A stretch of DNA of 64,000 nucleotides from Eremophila alpestris peregrina (Eukaryota; Chordata; Aves; Passeriformes; Alaudidae). The notes beneath the pieces were generated by a model, which was not told where the DNA came from, did no database searches, and saw only the letters and a list, made by a program, of their open reading frames with translations. Both the position numbers and the translations under genes were made by a program. Shown here in pieces: positions 32,751 through 46,131 of the stretch (positions are counted from its first letter, which is position 1; every line of letters starts with the position of its first letter). The stretch spans positions 186,001 to 250,000 of the forward strand of contig WMCF01000176.1 in assembly GCA_009792885.1 (NCBI GenBank). Direction: 5' to 3'.

Positions 32751-35700
32751 CGGGGGATAAACCACATGTTCCCTGGAGACATGCCTCTGTCCCATGGAAA
32801 ACCCTGCGGTAGCAGCAAATTTATTTCAATAACGGGATGTGGAAGGGTTTGGTGAAGGCAGGGCTTACTTGGACGTGGGCTTGGGGCAGTTTTCCATCGA
32901 GTATTCTGGTGAGGAGCAGCACTTGGGATCACATGGACAGTGTATGCATGCCAGCTCTCCTCTGAGAGTGTGGACCAGTGTGGGGGCTCCCGGAAGGGCT
33001 CAGGGGGTTGGCATGCAGCCAAAGTCAGTCCTCATCTCCAGCCTCGTCCCTTGCGTGATGCTTTCCCAGAGAGCTCCATGTGCCACTGGACATCTCGCTT
33101 TGCATGACTGAGGAGGATTTGATGCCCCATCTCCAGGGTTTTAAGCACAGGGATCAATCCCAGATCCATCCTCAACCTTCCCTGACTCGGCATGGCCGTC
33201 CTTCCCACGCGCCGGCAACGAGCCGCCGGGAAAACTAGCACCTCTCGGCTCGCTCGATCAAAAATATCCCCAGTCCTGCATGGATGCCGCTGCCAAGATG
33301 GGGAGCGGAGCCGGCGTTACCTCTTAGCAGAAATCTGTCGCCTTGCTCGGCAGTGGGGAGGCTGGGAGGGAGGCTGGGAGGGAGACTGGGATCTGCGGAG
33401 CGCTGAGCCCCAGCGCTTTTGAAAATAGAAGCAGAACAAATGGTTGGAGCAAGATGCTGGTGGTGAAGGCAGCCAAGGCCTCTTCCCGCGGCAGCTGGTG
33501 GCTGCTTCTTGCTCCTCCATCAATCCTCTCCCCAGAGATGGCGTTTCCTTGCGGGGGTGAGAGGTGAACATCTGGCCTGGGGCACAGCGATGCTTTATTG
33601 GGTTCGGTGTGATGCCATGGGGTTTTGGTACAGTTGAGCTTTCAGTGAGCTGTGGGGATGGCAGGGCAGGAGGAGATTCAGTCGGTGTGAGATAAGGAGG
33701 AGTCGAGGTGACGGGGAGTGGGGTAGCGCCAGTTCCTGAAGGGACTTTGTCCCAAAACAATGGGACAGGTGCCGGCTTGAGCTGTGGGCATGGCGTGGCA
33801 GCAGGTGCTGACCTGGTGTCAGACAGCTGAGCACAGAGCTGCTGTGCCTTCTGCCTGCTCCCACGGGAGGGGTGGGGGCTCCGGTGCGGTGAGCTCCTGG
33901 TTGCTCTTGGGGGCCCCAGGGGCCGTGGGAAGCTGCATTCAGATGGTCCTTGGGAAAGGCCAAGGACTGGGTTCCTCACCTTGTGCTTCCCCATAGACAC
34001 TGCTCCTGAGGGGACAAAGCCGCCTGTCCTCGTGCCAGCCACTGGCACCCAGGAGAGGAAAATGGTGAGCCCAGTTCTCAACACAGATTGAGAGTTTGGA
34101 AAAATCTTGTTAGTTGCCCTCAGGTCTTTCAGCTTTGGGGCCAGATGTGAGTGTGTGCTTTAACAAGCAGGATTTCACACCTGCCTTTGTGCTGGAGAGA
34201 GCTGCTCCAGCTGGACGAGGTGGAAGTGGGAAGGTTGGGAAGATGCTTTCCTTATGGCAAGATGTTCTTGCCTTGTCCTTTCCAGTGGAGAGGACCAGCC
34301 ACAGCGAGCTCAGCATCTGCCTCGGTGACCTTCAGCGCCTTTGCTTGGCGAGAGAGGCTGCTTTGCATGTCCTCTCCCCTGCCAGCAGCACTTGCACCGA
34401 GCATCATCGGGGTCTTTTTGTTATGCAAATGCAGCCTTGGTTTTAGCTTCTCAGAGATAAATACCTTTTAGGCTAAATTTGGAGCTCAGGGCGCTGCTGA
34501 AAGCGCCCTGATGGCCCAAGGCCTGACAGGTCAGATGCTGAAGGTGGTAGTTTGGGGGTTTGGCTCCCCTTCAGGCATGGAAACAAAACAGTCATGATAT
34601 TTTTCCACTGAGGTTATACGAGATTTTTTGCAGCGAGGAATGAGCATGTTGAGTCCTGGTGGGGGGTCCTTGGCACTTGCTGCCACCCTGGACCTGGAGT
34701 TCCCACTTCTGCAGTGATGTGCTGTGGTTTTATTTAGGCATTTGGAGCTCAGGAGACCCTTTTGTCCCAGCATCATGCTGCCCTTCGAGGATCCCCACTG
34801 AGCTGTGCCCTGGCTCTGAGACTCCAGTGCAGGACTGAGACAGAGATGTCTCAGTTGCCCTTACACTGGCCACCTGGGTTTTGTGGTCAGGATCTCTCTC
34901 CCACCCCTCCGAGAGGCTGAGGGGTGCAGGCTGCATGGCCAGAGGATGAGGTGCCATATGCTGAGCACCAGACCGGAGCTTTTTCTCACCTCCCCACTGG
35001 TGCCTGGTGTGGACCTGGCATCCCACAGGGCAGTGAGGCTTCCTTTGGGACCCCGTGAGTCCCTGGCAGCCCGTCTCTCTTGTGATGGGGTCATGGGCCG
35101 TTGGTCTGGGTTTGGGCAGAGGTGTTTGTGTATGATCTTATTTTTATTTGTGCGTCTTTCGGAAATTTTTCGTCACAGCAGGTGCCGGTTCAGTGCCTGG
35201 CAGTGGGGCGGGAAGGGGTGCGAGCGGGGTGGAAACGTGGCTAAAACTGGTTTGGCTTCTGTTCGAGCAGTTTTGCTATTTCTGTGCCACAGGAGAGCTT
35301 GAGGTCCCTAGGGTCTAGGGGGCTGAAGCTGTTGGGTTCCTGGTTCATCCCTCCTGTGGGATGGTAGGTCACCTATCAGCCTAAAAACTCACAGACACCA
35401 GCCCAGGGGCTCTCCAGGGCTGAACCAAGGTGGTGTGATGTTAAGAACACCCAGAGGTATCTCATGCCCTTGCAAAAACACGGGCAGTGGTGGGTTTTAT
35501 TCCAACTGAGAGCTGGACAGGAACACAGGGTCTCACACATCCTGCTCTCAATGGGATACCTTGGGGACCTGCTATGGGCAAAGCAAGCAGAAAGGAAAGG
35601 TGGTAGGAAATTGAGATAAAAAGGGGAGGGCGGCTCTTTTGGAGCTGCTTCTTTGCAAAGTTTTGGCATCGGCTGGGTGCTGAGCTGTGGTAGGCTGGGC

Positions 35701-35920
35701 CAAGGCCACCCCAAAATAGGGTGTTCCTGCTTAGGGCTGCCTCGGGTTCCACAAGGTTTTCTGGGGGATTTAGGACTTGTTGCTGGGTCCTGGCAGGGTG
35801 GCAGCCTGCATCCCCCAAAGCCCTCCAGGGTCTGGAGTATCCCTGCCCAGAGAAGCTGCTGCCCCAACGATGCCCCAAAGTGGGTACGCTGGCTGAGGGA
35901 CAGGAGCAGGTACCCATTCC
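32751..35920. other. Probable intronic DNA, no exon seen
   Basis: Nothing gene-like recognised. Contains a 10-bp perfect hairpin at 34486-34511 (arms TCAGGGCGCT and AGCGCCCTGA, loop of six), which is about what chance would give. Confidence 0.5.
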
Positions 35921-36275
35921 AGGAAAGAGAAGGCTTCAGGTAAATCTTTGAGCCATTTCCAATGCCTAAAGGGCTCCAAGAGAGCTGGAGATGACTTTGG
36001 ACAAGGGCCTGGATGACAGGACAAGGGGGGAATGGCTTCACGCTGACAGAAGGCAGGGTTAGGTGGGATATTGAGAATAATTTCCTCTCTCTCAGGGTGG
36101 TAAGGCCCTGGCAGAGGTTGCCTAGGTTGCCCCATCCCTGGAAGTGCCAAAGGCCAGGTTGGACAGGGCTTGGAGCAACCTGTTCTAGTAGAAGGTGTCC
36201 CTGACCATGGCAGGGGATGGAACAAGACCATCTTTATGGTCCGTTCCAACCCAAACCATTCCATGATTCCATGAT
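35921..36275 (+). mobile_element. CR1 LINE 3' fragment
   Basis: Sense-orientation CR1: AATGCCTAAAGGGCTCCAAG, GGACAAGGGGGGAATGGCTT, TTGCCCCATCCCTGGAAGTG, ending CCATGATTCCATGAT. About 355 bp, 5'-truncated. Confidence 0.96.
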
Positions 36276-36477
36276 CCCCTGCGTCTCATCAGCTGTGACA
36301 TGGCCCTGCTCCTCCATCCTCTGCTGCCCAAGCCAAGGTGCTGCCTTGGTTCTTTCTTTTTTTTAATTCTTTTTTTCCCTAAATGCATTACCAGTGCAGC
36401 TCATCCATATTTCCACCACCTTCTCCCTCCTGTTCTCGCGCTGAAGTCTATAATGCTGAAATTATAGCATCCCCCTT

Positions 36478-36491
36478 GTCACCATGGCAAC
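36478..36491 (+). promoter_or_regulatory. Perfect RFX X-box
   Basis: GTCACCATGGCAAC fits GTNRCC-N2-RGYAAC and is close to the palindromic high-affinity form. A CTATAAT...ATTATAG inverted repeat lies just upstream and an A21 tract (36508-36528) just downstream. Confidence 0.5.
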
Positions 36492-36507
36492 GCTCAGGGA
36501 TGTATTT

Positions 36508-36528
36508 AAAAAAAAAAAAAAAAAAAAA
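36508..36528. repeat. A homopolymer, 21 bases
   Basis: Uninterrupted A run. No retroposon body recognised beside it. Confidence 0.95.
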
Positions 36529-39500
36529 GACCAGAAGCCCTCCAAGGATTATGACTTCAGTGAGGGATCAGGCTGGAGGGGAATCTGGGTCACGGCTGGA
36601 GCAGGCTTTTCTTCCAGCCTGTCTTCAGTAATTCCCCTTACAGCGCCCTGGGGCCACGTCAGGGCAGGGCAGGGCAGAGCAGAGCTGCTGCTGGCACCCA
36701 TGGGTGCCCTCGAGGGGGTCCAGCTGCTCTGGGAGGTGCTGCCTCCGTCTATATGAGATTGCTTATTGCCTATGTACACTCTGGGAAGGAGCATCCTCTG
36801 CAAGCTCAGTATTCCCACCCAAAACTGAGGTGTTTTAACCAAGCCTTTTTGATTCCCAAACGGGTGGTGCCTACAGGAGTGCCAGAGCCTCGCTGCCCCT
36901 CCACCCCGCTTTGTGCAAGCTTTCTTTCTCATCCCCCAAAATAAACAGGACTTTTTTATATATATTTTTTTACTCCTCTTCTTTTTATTTTTTTTTCCTC
37001 CCTTTTTCCACACCCCCAGAGCCGCTGTTGCTGGTGGCAGGGAGCCCAGACTCTGTAGGAACTCAGAAATGCTGCGAATCCAAGCCCTGGCTGCCCTCTC
37101 AGTTTCGCAATCCTTTGGAAAGGGGGAGAGAGAAGGAATAAAATGGGAGGGGATTTTTTTTTTTCTTTATTAGAGATTTATAGACTTTCCCACCAGTAGG
37201 GACAAGGAGCTGGAGCCGAGCGGCCAATTTCCTACAGTAAGTTTCCAACACTGCTCCTCTCTGGCCTCTGCAGCAAAACCCTCTGCAGCCTCGCCTATGG
37301 TGGGTTGGGTTGGTTAAATTTTTGGAAAACCATTGGAAATGCTGGTGGCGGGGGTTGGCAGGGTGAGGGGCTACTGATGCGGGGAGTGGTGGTGTGGCTC
37401 AGTGGGCCGGCACCTCACATGGGCTAGGTGATGCTAAGGGCTGGGAAAAAATCAGCTCAGGTGGTGTTTTTGAGCTGTTAAAGCCATTTTTCTACCTGTT
37501 TTCTGTTTGCATGTGAACCCTTTGGCTTGGGCTTCGTGGTGGTGCCGTGACAGCCACTCATGGCTGCTGGTCCCTCCAGCCAGGCTCGGTACAGCTGGGG
37601 CATGTTCCCTGCTGTCCTCATCCCCCTCAGCCATTTGGCCTCTCGAGGTTTGTGGTCCATTTATTTTTAGGTAATTGCAGTGTCCGGGCGCTGGAGAGGC
37701 TGGTACCACGCAGCCAGACAAGGGAGGGGTTTGTTGGCCAGTGTATTTTAAGCAGTTGGTTTCTTACAGGCGAGAGCTTGTCCAGCTTCTTGCACTGGTG
37801 TGGAGGGGCCCAGCCAATGCCACGGTGGCTCCTGTCCCCACAGATGCCACTTTACCCATGCCTGGTGCTGGACGTGGAGCAGGGTGCGAGGGCTCAGCTC
37901 CTGGCCCTTCTCTGCACCCTCGTGCAGGATCTGACCCTCTGCCAGTGCTCCTGCTGAAGGAAAAAATCCTCCCTTAAGCTGTGCCTGGATGAGATCTGAG
38001 TGCTGGCAGCTCTGCTCCCAGTATCCAGTGATTAATGGGATTAAATTGGTGCCCCTAGTGAGGTTTTTTTATTTTGCATCTGGTTTTCTCAAGACTTTTT
38101 AAGCGGGGGGAGGCTGGGGCCATGTCGCACTGAGATCTGATTAGATAAGGGAGAGCTGCCTGTGAACAAAATTCCTACCGGATAATTATTTATACCTCCA
38201 TGTGCGTCACTAATAAACATCTGGATCTGCTCCAAACATCTTCATTTGATTTGTTTTGTAGTCTCTCAACAGGGATGTTTCTCAGCTCCCCACCTCCCTC
38301 TTGTCGCGTGGCTTCTGAGGACTTGGCTGAAATGAGGGGTGGGTTTGAGCAGTTGCCCTACTGCTCATGGGACGAGCCCGTGCCCCAGCACCAGCCTTGC
38401 TTGCCCATTTCCCCCTGGGCATTAGCACTCTTGGGGCTGGTTAAGCAAATTCCCACTCCTGCATTCCCGTGATGGGGTGACAGTCACGTTGCCCTTTCTC
38501 AGGAGGAGAAAATTTGTGGCATTGGTGGTTGCAGAAAAAAATTTGAGTGGCCAAAACAAGCCAAAAAGCAACCCCAGATGTGTTGCCTTCTATTTTAAAC
38601 ATCCTCGTTTGATTTGGGGGCGAACCAGACTCCTGACCTTTCGGAGCACGTGGGGCTGGCAGTCACGCCAAGCTCTCCCAGGCCAGGGCTGACTTCTTGC
38701 TCTGTTTGTGTAGAGCCAAGAAATTACTATTAATAACTTTCCCTGAATGAGAGTTGAGTACCTGCTTCCCTGGGGCTCCTTGGAAGGCTCCAGCTCGGGC
38801 GGATAACATCAACAGTCATTATGAACGGGACTGAGAGCATCGGGCGCAGCTGGGATGCAGATGGGAAGGGACTGGTGTGGGAGGGGAGAGATGAAGGAAG
38901 CCTCTGGCTGGCTGTGAAGCGCCTTGGGCAGGGCTTGCAGGCGCCACGAGCCATTTTTGTGTGTTCCTCCATCCTTTTTACAGCCCTGGCCCCTCTTTGC
39001 ACGAATGCGATGCAAAAACCATCCCAAGTCGCCGGAGCCAGCAGCGAATGCCAGCTCCATCCATGCTGGCTGTAATCTGTGTCTCACCTCTGCTGGGATC
39101 TCAGGAAAAAAAAAAATTAAATAAATAAAAAAGTTTCAGCGCTGCACCCAGCCCTAATCTCTTTAAACTGTATTTCGCTAATCCTTCATTAGGATCTCAT
39201 TGTGAGCTTGTTATCCCGTTAGGGCTGAGCCGTGCGTGGCGGCGCCTGCGGAGCTGGGTTGGGACAGGGCTGTGTGGGCCCTGCCGAGGCCATGTGCTCC
39301 ACCGGCATGTGCCAGCAGCGCCAGCGAGGTGGGCTCAGCTCTGCAGGGATGGATGTCTGTGCTCCCTCCTGCTGCTGGGGTGGGGTGGGTGCTGGAGGAG
39401 TGCTGGGCGCTGGCGGTACAGTGTGAACTGTGGAGAAGTTGTTTCTGTTTACCTTTCTCTCCATGCCTTGATGTGCCCATTGGGAGTGTTGGAGCTGGGG

Positions 39501-41535
39501 AGGGAGGTGTCGTGTAGAAAGTGCTGGGTTTGGTTTGTACCGAGGTTTGGTCAGTCTTCGGAGCGTTTCTGGGACCACTGGGGGCAGGTGCCAAGGGCAG
39601 TGTTTGAGCTGGGGTTATTATCCAGTAAGCCGGCGGGAGTCTCGCCAGGAGCAGGACAAACTTGGTGTGCACTGATTCCCCTTCCCACTGCCACAGCAGT
39701 GTTAGAAAAGGGCATCAGTTGGGCCCGGCATGCGCGGGCAGATTCCTTCCTTTAGTGAGAGGTGCCGTCCCGCTGGGAGGCCGTGCTGGTGCCCTGCTGC
39801 CATGCCAGCACTCTGCAGCACCCAGCCTTGGCACCCTCCCCTCCACACGCGGACCTTCTCGGAGTGACTGGCAATGGCAGCAGCTCTGCTGCACCCAGAG
39901 GGCTGGGATACCCGCAAGCCATGTTTCTGGAAGTTCCTGGAGGAGGAGAGTGGCCCCTCACGAGGCTGTAGCAGGAGAAGTGAGAAGTCCATCCTGCCAG
40001 ATAATGGAGCCGGGCTGAGCCTTGCAGGCTGCGATCGGCGAGAGCAGGAGATGGTCTGCAGAGCCGGTGCAGAAAGCAAAACAAAACCCACACACCCACA
40101 CATTCCCACATGCGCAGGCACTCACGGCAGCGAGCAGGCAGGGAGGGGATCTGCCAGCAGCCAGAGTCGAGACTCGAGTTAATTTGCTGGAAAATGAAAA
40201 CCATTGCGGCAAGTCAGAAGGTTCCTGGCTTTTCTTTTTCCTTCCTCAAAGAAAACATTAGGTGGGATTTTCACCTTCCCCAGGTTTTGTTTTGTACAGA
40301 AATGTGGCTCTGAAGAGGTGGTTGGTGGTTAAAAGAGTTGCTGCCTGTTTTGTGCTTTCCTGCCCAGCCTCCTCCCTGCCGGAAGGTCTCGTGGGCACAT
40401 GTGTCACCATGTCCTTGTCCACTTCTGCGGCGGGTCGGGGGAGGGAGGTGGCTCCTGTGACATTGCTTAGCAAGTGACAATGAACTCGGCTCTAAGCCTG
40501 CACGTGGCTTTGCCTGAGAGCCTTGGCTGGCGTTTAATTTAACTCATGTTTATTTGCCTCCAGGTTGGGGAGCATCTTTGCAGGTCGTGCTTTTGGGCAG
40601 TGCTGGGGCACAAGGGCACAGTGAGGGGCTCGTGGCATCGCTCACCTTTGGGAGATGGGGTCTCTGCAGGGAGCCCAGGCTGCTCAGGTTCTGGATGTAG
40701 GACTAACAGACTCTGGTTCTTGCCGTGGCCGGGGCGGTGCTGTACTGACACTTGACCTGTGCCGGGGCAGTGGGTGTCCTGCTCCCCCCGAGGGGCTTCC
40801 CCTCTACACCCAGAGCACTTTGGAATTGTGAAGTATTGTGAGATGAGATTTATGCTGGCTTTCATCTTTCCAGAAAATGAGGATAGTGAAGTGCAGGAGG
40901 ACTGGATCTCTGGGATTCGTTCTCCTTGCCTGGGTTTTGCAGCCCTTTGGGGTGCTCCCATCAGGGGCTTGGCTGTGGCCGTGCTACCCTGTTCCCCTGG
41001 CTGGGAAGGTAGAGTTTTTCCAAATGCCTCTCTCCCCTTTTCCTGTGCCTATAATTAGCCCTGGCTCCCTGCCACCATATACTGTACGATCCTGGAAAGA
41101 GGTCATGGCTTTGCTGAAATTCTTGGGAACAGAGCTGCCTTTGCAGCTGGGAAAGCAGCACAATTTCCAAGCAGATAAGAAATAGGGCAAATGCAACTCT
41201 GTTCCCTGCTGTAATTTATGGGCTCTGGGGATGGCATCCAACGGCCTCCTCCCTCCTCTGTCTCTCCACGTGCTTGGGAGAGTCTGGATTGCTAAAGAGG
41301 TTCCAACTGGTTCCCAGCTCCGGTGTGCTGTCTGGTGGTGGCGGGTGGGGCGGATCCTGTCTTCTCCTGGACTGCTGGGTCTGGTTTTCCTCTTCTGCTG
41401 GATCCTGTTGAGGATCTTGCCCAGGGCTGGAGAAGGAAACAAACCCATTTTTGGGTGTGCATGGTCGTTTTCACTTCTAAAACTTCTCATTTTTATGAAC
41501 GTCCCCAGAATGGAACTTCCTTTGCAGCAGGAAAA
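36529..41535. other. Probable intronic DNA, no exon seen
   Basis: No coding exon recognised. The AT-richer stretch 38020-38260 (TGATTAATGG, GATAATTATTTATACC, CACTAATAAAC) looks different from its flanks and could be a conserved non-coding element. Confidence 0.5.
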
Positions 41536-41592
41536 GGATCATCTTGATGACTTTAAAGGACTTTTCCAACTGAAATGATTCTATAATTCTGG
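41536..41592 (+). mobile_element. CR1 LINE 3'-end fragment
   Basis: GACTTTAAAGGACTTTTCCA followed by ATGATTCTATAATTCT, a CR1 sense-strand 3' terminus with its octamer tail. Confidence 0.8.
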
Positions 41593-42088
41593 GATTACAC
41601 TATCTCTGGGCAGGTGAGGAATTGAACTTGGATTTTCTCCAAAGGAGGGCAAACCCACAGAAGCAGAAGGGTCTGCAGGAGCTGGGGAGGGTTTTCCCAC
41701 GTCTAAACCCCTCCTGTGCAAATTGCTGAAAAACTCAAAGTGAAAAGAGTAGTTTGAAAAGAGAAAACTCCCCTCTTCAGAAAAGAGAGACAGAAACACA
41801 GCAAAATCCCCTGTTCAGAAGTTTCCCGAAGTTTTGCTATTGTTTCTCTGCCCCTGTACAGTCATTCTGAGAAAAATACCAGGATAAATCCACCCAAAAA
41901 GGACAGGATTGGAGAGCAAGGACCTGAGTTTCCATTCCAGCTGGGACTCCACACGTGCTGTATCCCCCGGCAGCATCGTGCTGCTGAGCTGATCGTCCCT
42001 TTCCAAAGGAGAGATTAGCTAAAAAAAATCACGAGATTAAAAAGCAAAACACTTTCCATTTGTTGTAATTGGCTTCTGGGCCAGTGAG

Positions 42089-42345
42089 CCCTTCCCTTCC
42101 CTTCCCTTCCCTTCCCTTCCCTTCCCTTCCCTTCCCTTCCCTTCCCTTCCCTTCCCTTCCCTNNNNNNNNNNNNNNNNNNNNNNNNNNNNNNNNNNNNNN
42201 NNNNNNNNNNNNNNNNNNNNNNNNNNNNNNNNNNNNNNNNNNNNNNNNNNNNNNNNNNNNNNNNNNNNNNNNNNNNNNNNNNNNNNNNNNNNNNNNNCCT
42301 TCCCTTCCCTTCCCTTCCCTTCCCTTCCCTTCCCTTCCCTTCCCC
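42089..42345. repeat. CCCTT pentamer satellite-like tract containing an assembly gap
   Basis: Near-perfect CCCTT units on both sides of the N run, about 15 units on the left and 9 on the right. A homopurine/homopyrimidine mirror repeat, able to form triplex DNA. True length unknown. Confidence 0.97.
42163..42297. other. Assembly gap (135 N)
   Basis: Run of N inside the CCCTT tract. Any frame crossing it is meaningless. Confidence 1.
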
Positions 42346-45300
42346 TCAGAATTTTGCTTTAGCAGCTGAAGGGATTTGAGGGGAAGAAGCATTGAAGATG
42401 CTGAGGTCCCTGTGCTTCTGCTGTGTCCCCTTTGACTGCACTCCAAGACTTGATAAACCCCTTTTTTTTTCCTTTCTTTTTTTTTTTTTTTTCATTTGCT
42501 GTTGCCAGTATGTTCAAACTGGGAGTAGCATTTGGGATTTGGAACTTTTCCAAGGGTCACTGCTGTGGTTCTATTGGAGGGAGGTGATGCTTGTCCCGGC
42601 TACGGAGGTTTTGTTGCCCCATGATGGACTGAGTTGTTTGGGGTGTGTAGGACAGTCTCCTATGGATTCATGCTGTTCAGTTGACTGATTAACCAAATTA
42701 TGCAGAAATCTTATTTTTTCTCTGTAGGTGCCTATAAACCCCCTTCTGCTCTCCCCTTGCCACGGTGTACGTGGGGGGTGGTGTAGGAGTTGCTGACGAC
42801 GGCACCGAATGTGCAAGTGTTTCTCTGCACCTCACTGGGGAGAAATATTTTAATCTTTTGTTGTTGTTGTTTTTTGGGGGTTTTTTGTTGGTTTTTTTTT
42901 TTTTTAATAGTGGATTTGAAGTTTGGGGAGTAGGTGCCCTCCCCACAGAAATTTGCCAAGGATGCAAAGAGAGCTGGGGCTTGAACTGGGAGATTTGGGT
43001 AACCCCAAGAATGACTGGGCTTGGGGTTTTCCCCTGCTGGGTTTTCAGAGGCAGCTGGGTGGCAAAGCCTTGCTCCATCAGTATGTGACACCTGCTTTTC
43101 TGGATGCAACCCTGCCTTTGCAGCCAGTCAAGAGCCATGCTCAGCCATGTGAGGGGTCAGGGTTTGCACACGGGCTGTGGGGCGAACACCCTTTTTGCTT
43201 CCCAAGGCCGAGCAGCCCTGGCTCTGGCTCACATCTGTCTGTGCCAGGTGATTTTCCAGCTGCTTGCAGGGGTTTGTTTGATGGTGCTGCTGTTGATGGC
43301 TGGCACTGCTGGGCTGGGTGCTGGAGTGGGGCCAGGAGGGGTTGTTGGAGGGTGCTGGAGGCAGCACCCCTGGCCATGGCTGGGACACACTGGAGGGGCC
43401 ATAGCACAACCCAGAATTAAGTGTGAGTCTCCCAGGTGCTGGTATTTTGCCATGGAGCCCCTCTCCTCCCCACAAGGATCTCTCTTTTCTTGTTTGCAAG
43501 TTGCCCTTATAAACAGGTTTTAAAGAAGCTCTCAGCTTCCAGCAAGGGCCATAGGGTTGGGCCAGGATCTGTCCCCATTCCCTGGAGTGGGGGACAGCAG
43601 CAAGGGGCAGGTGAAGGTTTGCCTGGTCCCCCCACCTCACATGTGCCCTCCTCCTCCTTCTGCTTTTGCAGTGGTGTTGGAAGGGATTTTGGGGGATCAT
43701 CTGGCAGCCCACACTGGGAAAGCCCTCTGCCAGCCCAGCATGTCACCTGACTGCAGCTGGGAGGTGTCTTAGGACCTTCTACCATCTGTCAGAGTGGCGA
43801 GATGGATGGGCTGGAAGTTTTGGACATGGTGATCATGTTTGTTTGGTTTCCATGGGGAGAGGCCAGGCCAAGTGACCTGTGGTAGCCTGAGCTGCCTGCC
43901 GAGGCCGCGGCAATGAAGGTCCCCATGGTTGGTGGTTCCTGACTCAGGTGATGGCAGAGCAAGGCCATGAGCAGCCTGGGCTGGCCTGGGCTTTGCTCTT
44001 AGTGATGGTGATTGTCTCCCGTGCTCTCTCCCACCTGGCTCAGCATGTGCTGCTTGGCCACACCTCACCCTGTGGCCTTGGAGTTTGGACCTGTCTGGCA
44101 GAGCCAGAGCTGGGACTGGGGCTGAGCTGGCCTGGATGCCAACAGGGGTGGAGACACCCAGAGTGGCTGGGTTCCCAGGCTCTGGGAGGGAGCAGTGCTG
44201 TGTCTGCCTGGGGCAACTCCCATGGGGTCCTTGGAGACCTGCCCAATGCAGGGAGGTGAGAGGAGCTGGTACCCGCTTGCCAGGGCTCCATGTGCTTTGC
44301 CCATGCTGGGCACACACAGGGCAGCTCCTGGTGCCTCCCATGAGCCACTCACATGGATCCACGTCGGTGCTGCAAACATGAACCCTCCTGCAACGAGGCC
44401 ATTGGTGGTGGCCAGGCTGGTGCTGATGTATGTTCAGGTGTGCTGGGATGAGATTGTGGGTGGGGTCCCTTCCAACATCACCCACCTGCTCCTTGTGCCC
44501 GTCGCCCATGCCAGGGCCTCCCAGACCTGCTGCCCTCCAGGGACAGTGGTGGCTCTCCATGTGTGTTGAAGAAGCACACCCTGTGTTGATTTTTCTCCGG
44601 CTCTGATAGTGTAACCCATGGGCAGTTGTGTTAGTCAGTGGCCACGGAGTGTCAGGGATGAATTGCTGCTGTATGTCAGTATGTGTGCAGGTGGGATTTC
44701 CACTCCCCCATGCCTCACGTGGGGTTTGTGTGGATGGGAAATGTGGATGGCTAAATGCATGGATGGCTGCAGAGCAGTGGCAGAGCATCGGTCCCCCCAT
44801 GTGACAGAAGGGAGAGCATGGCCTGAGAGACAAGTGGGAATTAGATCTGTGGCCTCTGAGGAGAGGCAGCAGCAGCAGGAGAGGTTGTTGGAGCATCAGG
44901 AAGGCTTGTGGGGAGTCTGGGGGGCAAAACAGATGATGGTGCCATCTCTGCTTTACCTCTGCCTTGGAAATGCCAGCAGGAGCTGGAACTGCAGATCTGG
45001 AGCAGCTGTCACTGCTGCTGTGAAGTCTTCTGCATCCCTGGAGCAGCACTTTCACATGGTACTCCAGAGAGTATGGAGGGTGTGAGCTGGGTGGGGGCAG
45101 CCTCTCTCAGCACCTCTAGGATGGGTTTGGGTTGCACATGCACTGCCCCAGGTTGCCATGAAGTTGGATAAAATTAGTTCAGGAAAGTGGGTGCTCCAGT
45201 TGGATGTGGCAGTGGCCCATTGTACCCGAACCTGGACCTGGACCTGATACCCAGCACAGAGCCACTTGCTGTCCCCATCAAAGAAGGTGCCCGTGCCCTC

Positions 45301-46131
45301 GTCCCCCAGGGCTGGTGCCAGCAGGTGGCAATGTGGCCTGAAGTATTGCCACTGTGACAGGGGTGAGGGCAAGCACTAGGTGCTTAGAGTATGGGGCACC
45401 CACATCTTGGTATCCCTGTGCTCAAGGGAGCTCCCATCATGTTCTTGGGGGTTGTGGGGTTAGTTTTGGGGTCTTCCTTGTGCTGCTGTGTCAGCAGGTT
45501 GGGACAAGGAGGGAGGTGAGTGGCATGCTCAGGGGGAGGAAATTGGGGTTTGGGGGATGCTTGTGTGTCCAGCTCTGTGGTTTGCTTCCCCTCTCTATGC
45601 CTCAGTTTCCCTACACTAGGAGATGCAAGTGGTGCTGCTGGTGCTGGGACCACTCCAATGCAGGCAGTCATGGTCCTAGTGACCAGCACTTGCCCAAAGG
45701 ACTGGCATTGTTCTGTCCTGCAGCAGTGTCAGCCCCTGGACAAGCTCGTGGAATGGGGACATGCCAGCTGCAGCCTGCCCAGGTGTGGGTACCTGCATGC
45801 CCAGGGGTATTTCTGCTCCCACCAGATGTGCTGGCTGCAAGGAGATGGGTGGCCCAGCTGTGCGAAGAAGCAAGATGGGCACTGTGAGCCAGAGGAAGGC
45901 CCTGTCTGCCTCTCATCTTACACTTCCCCTGGTCCCCCCAGCACTGCTTGGTCACTGGTGTGGTGGTGCGTGGCTTTGCTCCGAAAGCCATGCTGGTCCC
46001 CAGCCCTGCTGCACCTCCAGCCACCCCCACGTCCATACAGCTGGAGGTTTCAGTTCTGCATCTCTGCTGCCCAAGGGGAACTCAGCCAGCGAGAGTGAAA
46101 CTTGGTGGCTCCAACGGTTGCACTTGTGCCG
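42346..46131. other. Probable intronic DNA, no exon seen
   Basis: T-rich low-complexity at 42462-42492 and 42846-42907. A 428-codon minus-strand frame (43769-45055) has His/Cys/Pro/Ser/Trp-rich composition without domains and reflects strand skew rather than a gene. Confidence 0.5.

Noticed and set aside
34486..34511. 10-bp perfect hairpin
   Set aside because: About one such hairpin is expected by chance in 64 kb; no supporting context.
35770..36264. 164-codon minus-strand frame
   Set aside because: Overlaps the CR1 fragment. It is the usual spurious translation of the reverse complement of CR1 3' sequence.
44440..44475. Possible CR1 3' end (GGGTGGGGTCCCTTCCAAC)
   Set aside because: Too short and lacks the octamer tail.
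43769..45055. 428-codon minus-strand open frame
   Set aside because: His/Pro/Ser/Cys/Trp-rich composition, no domain, no splice context. Explained by few stop complements on a G/T-rich plus strand.
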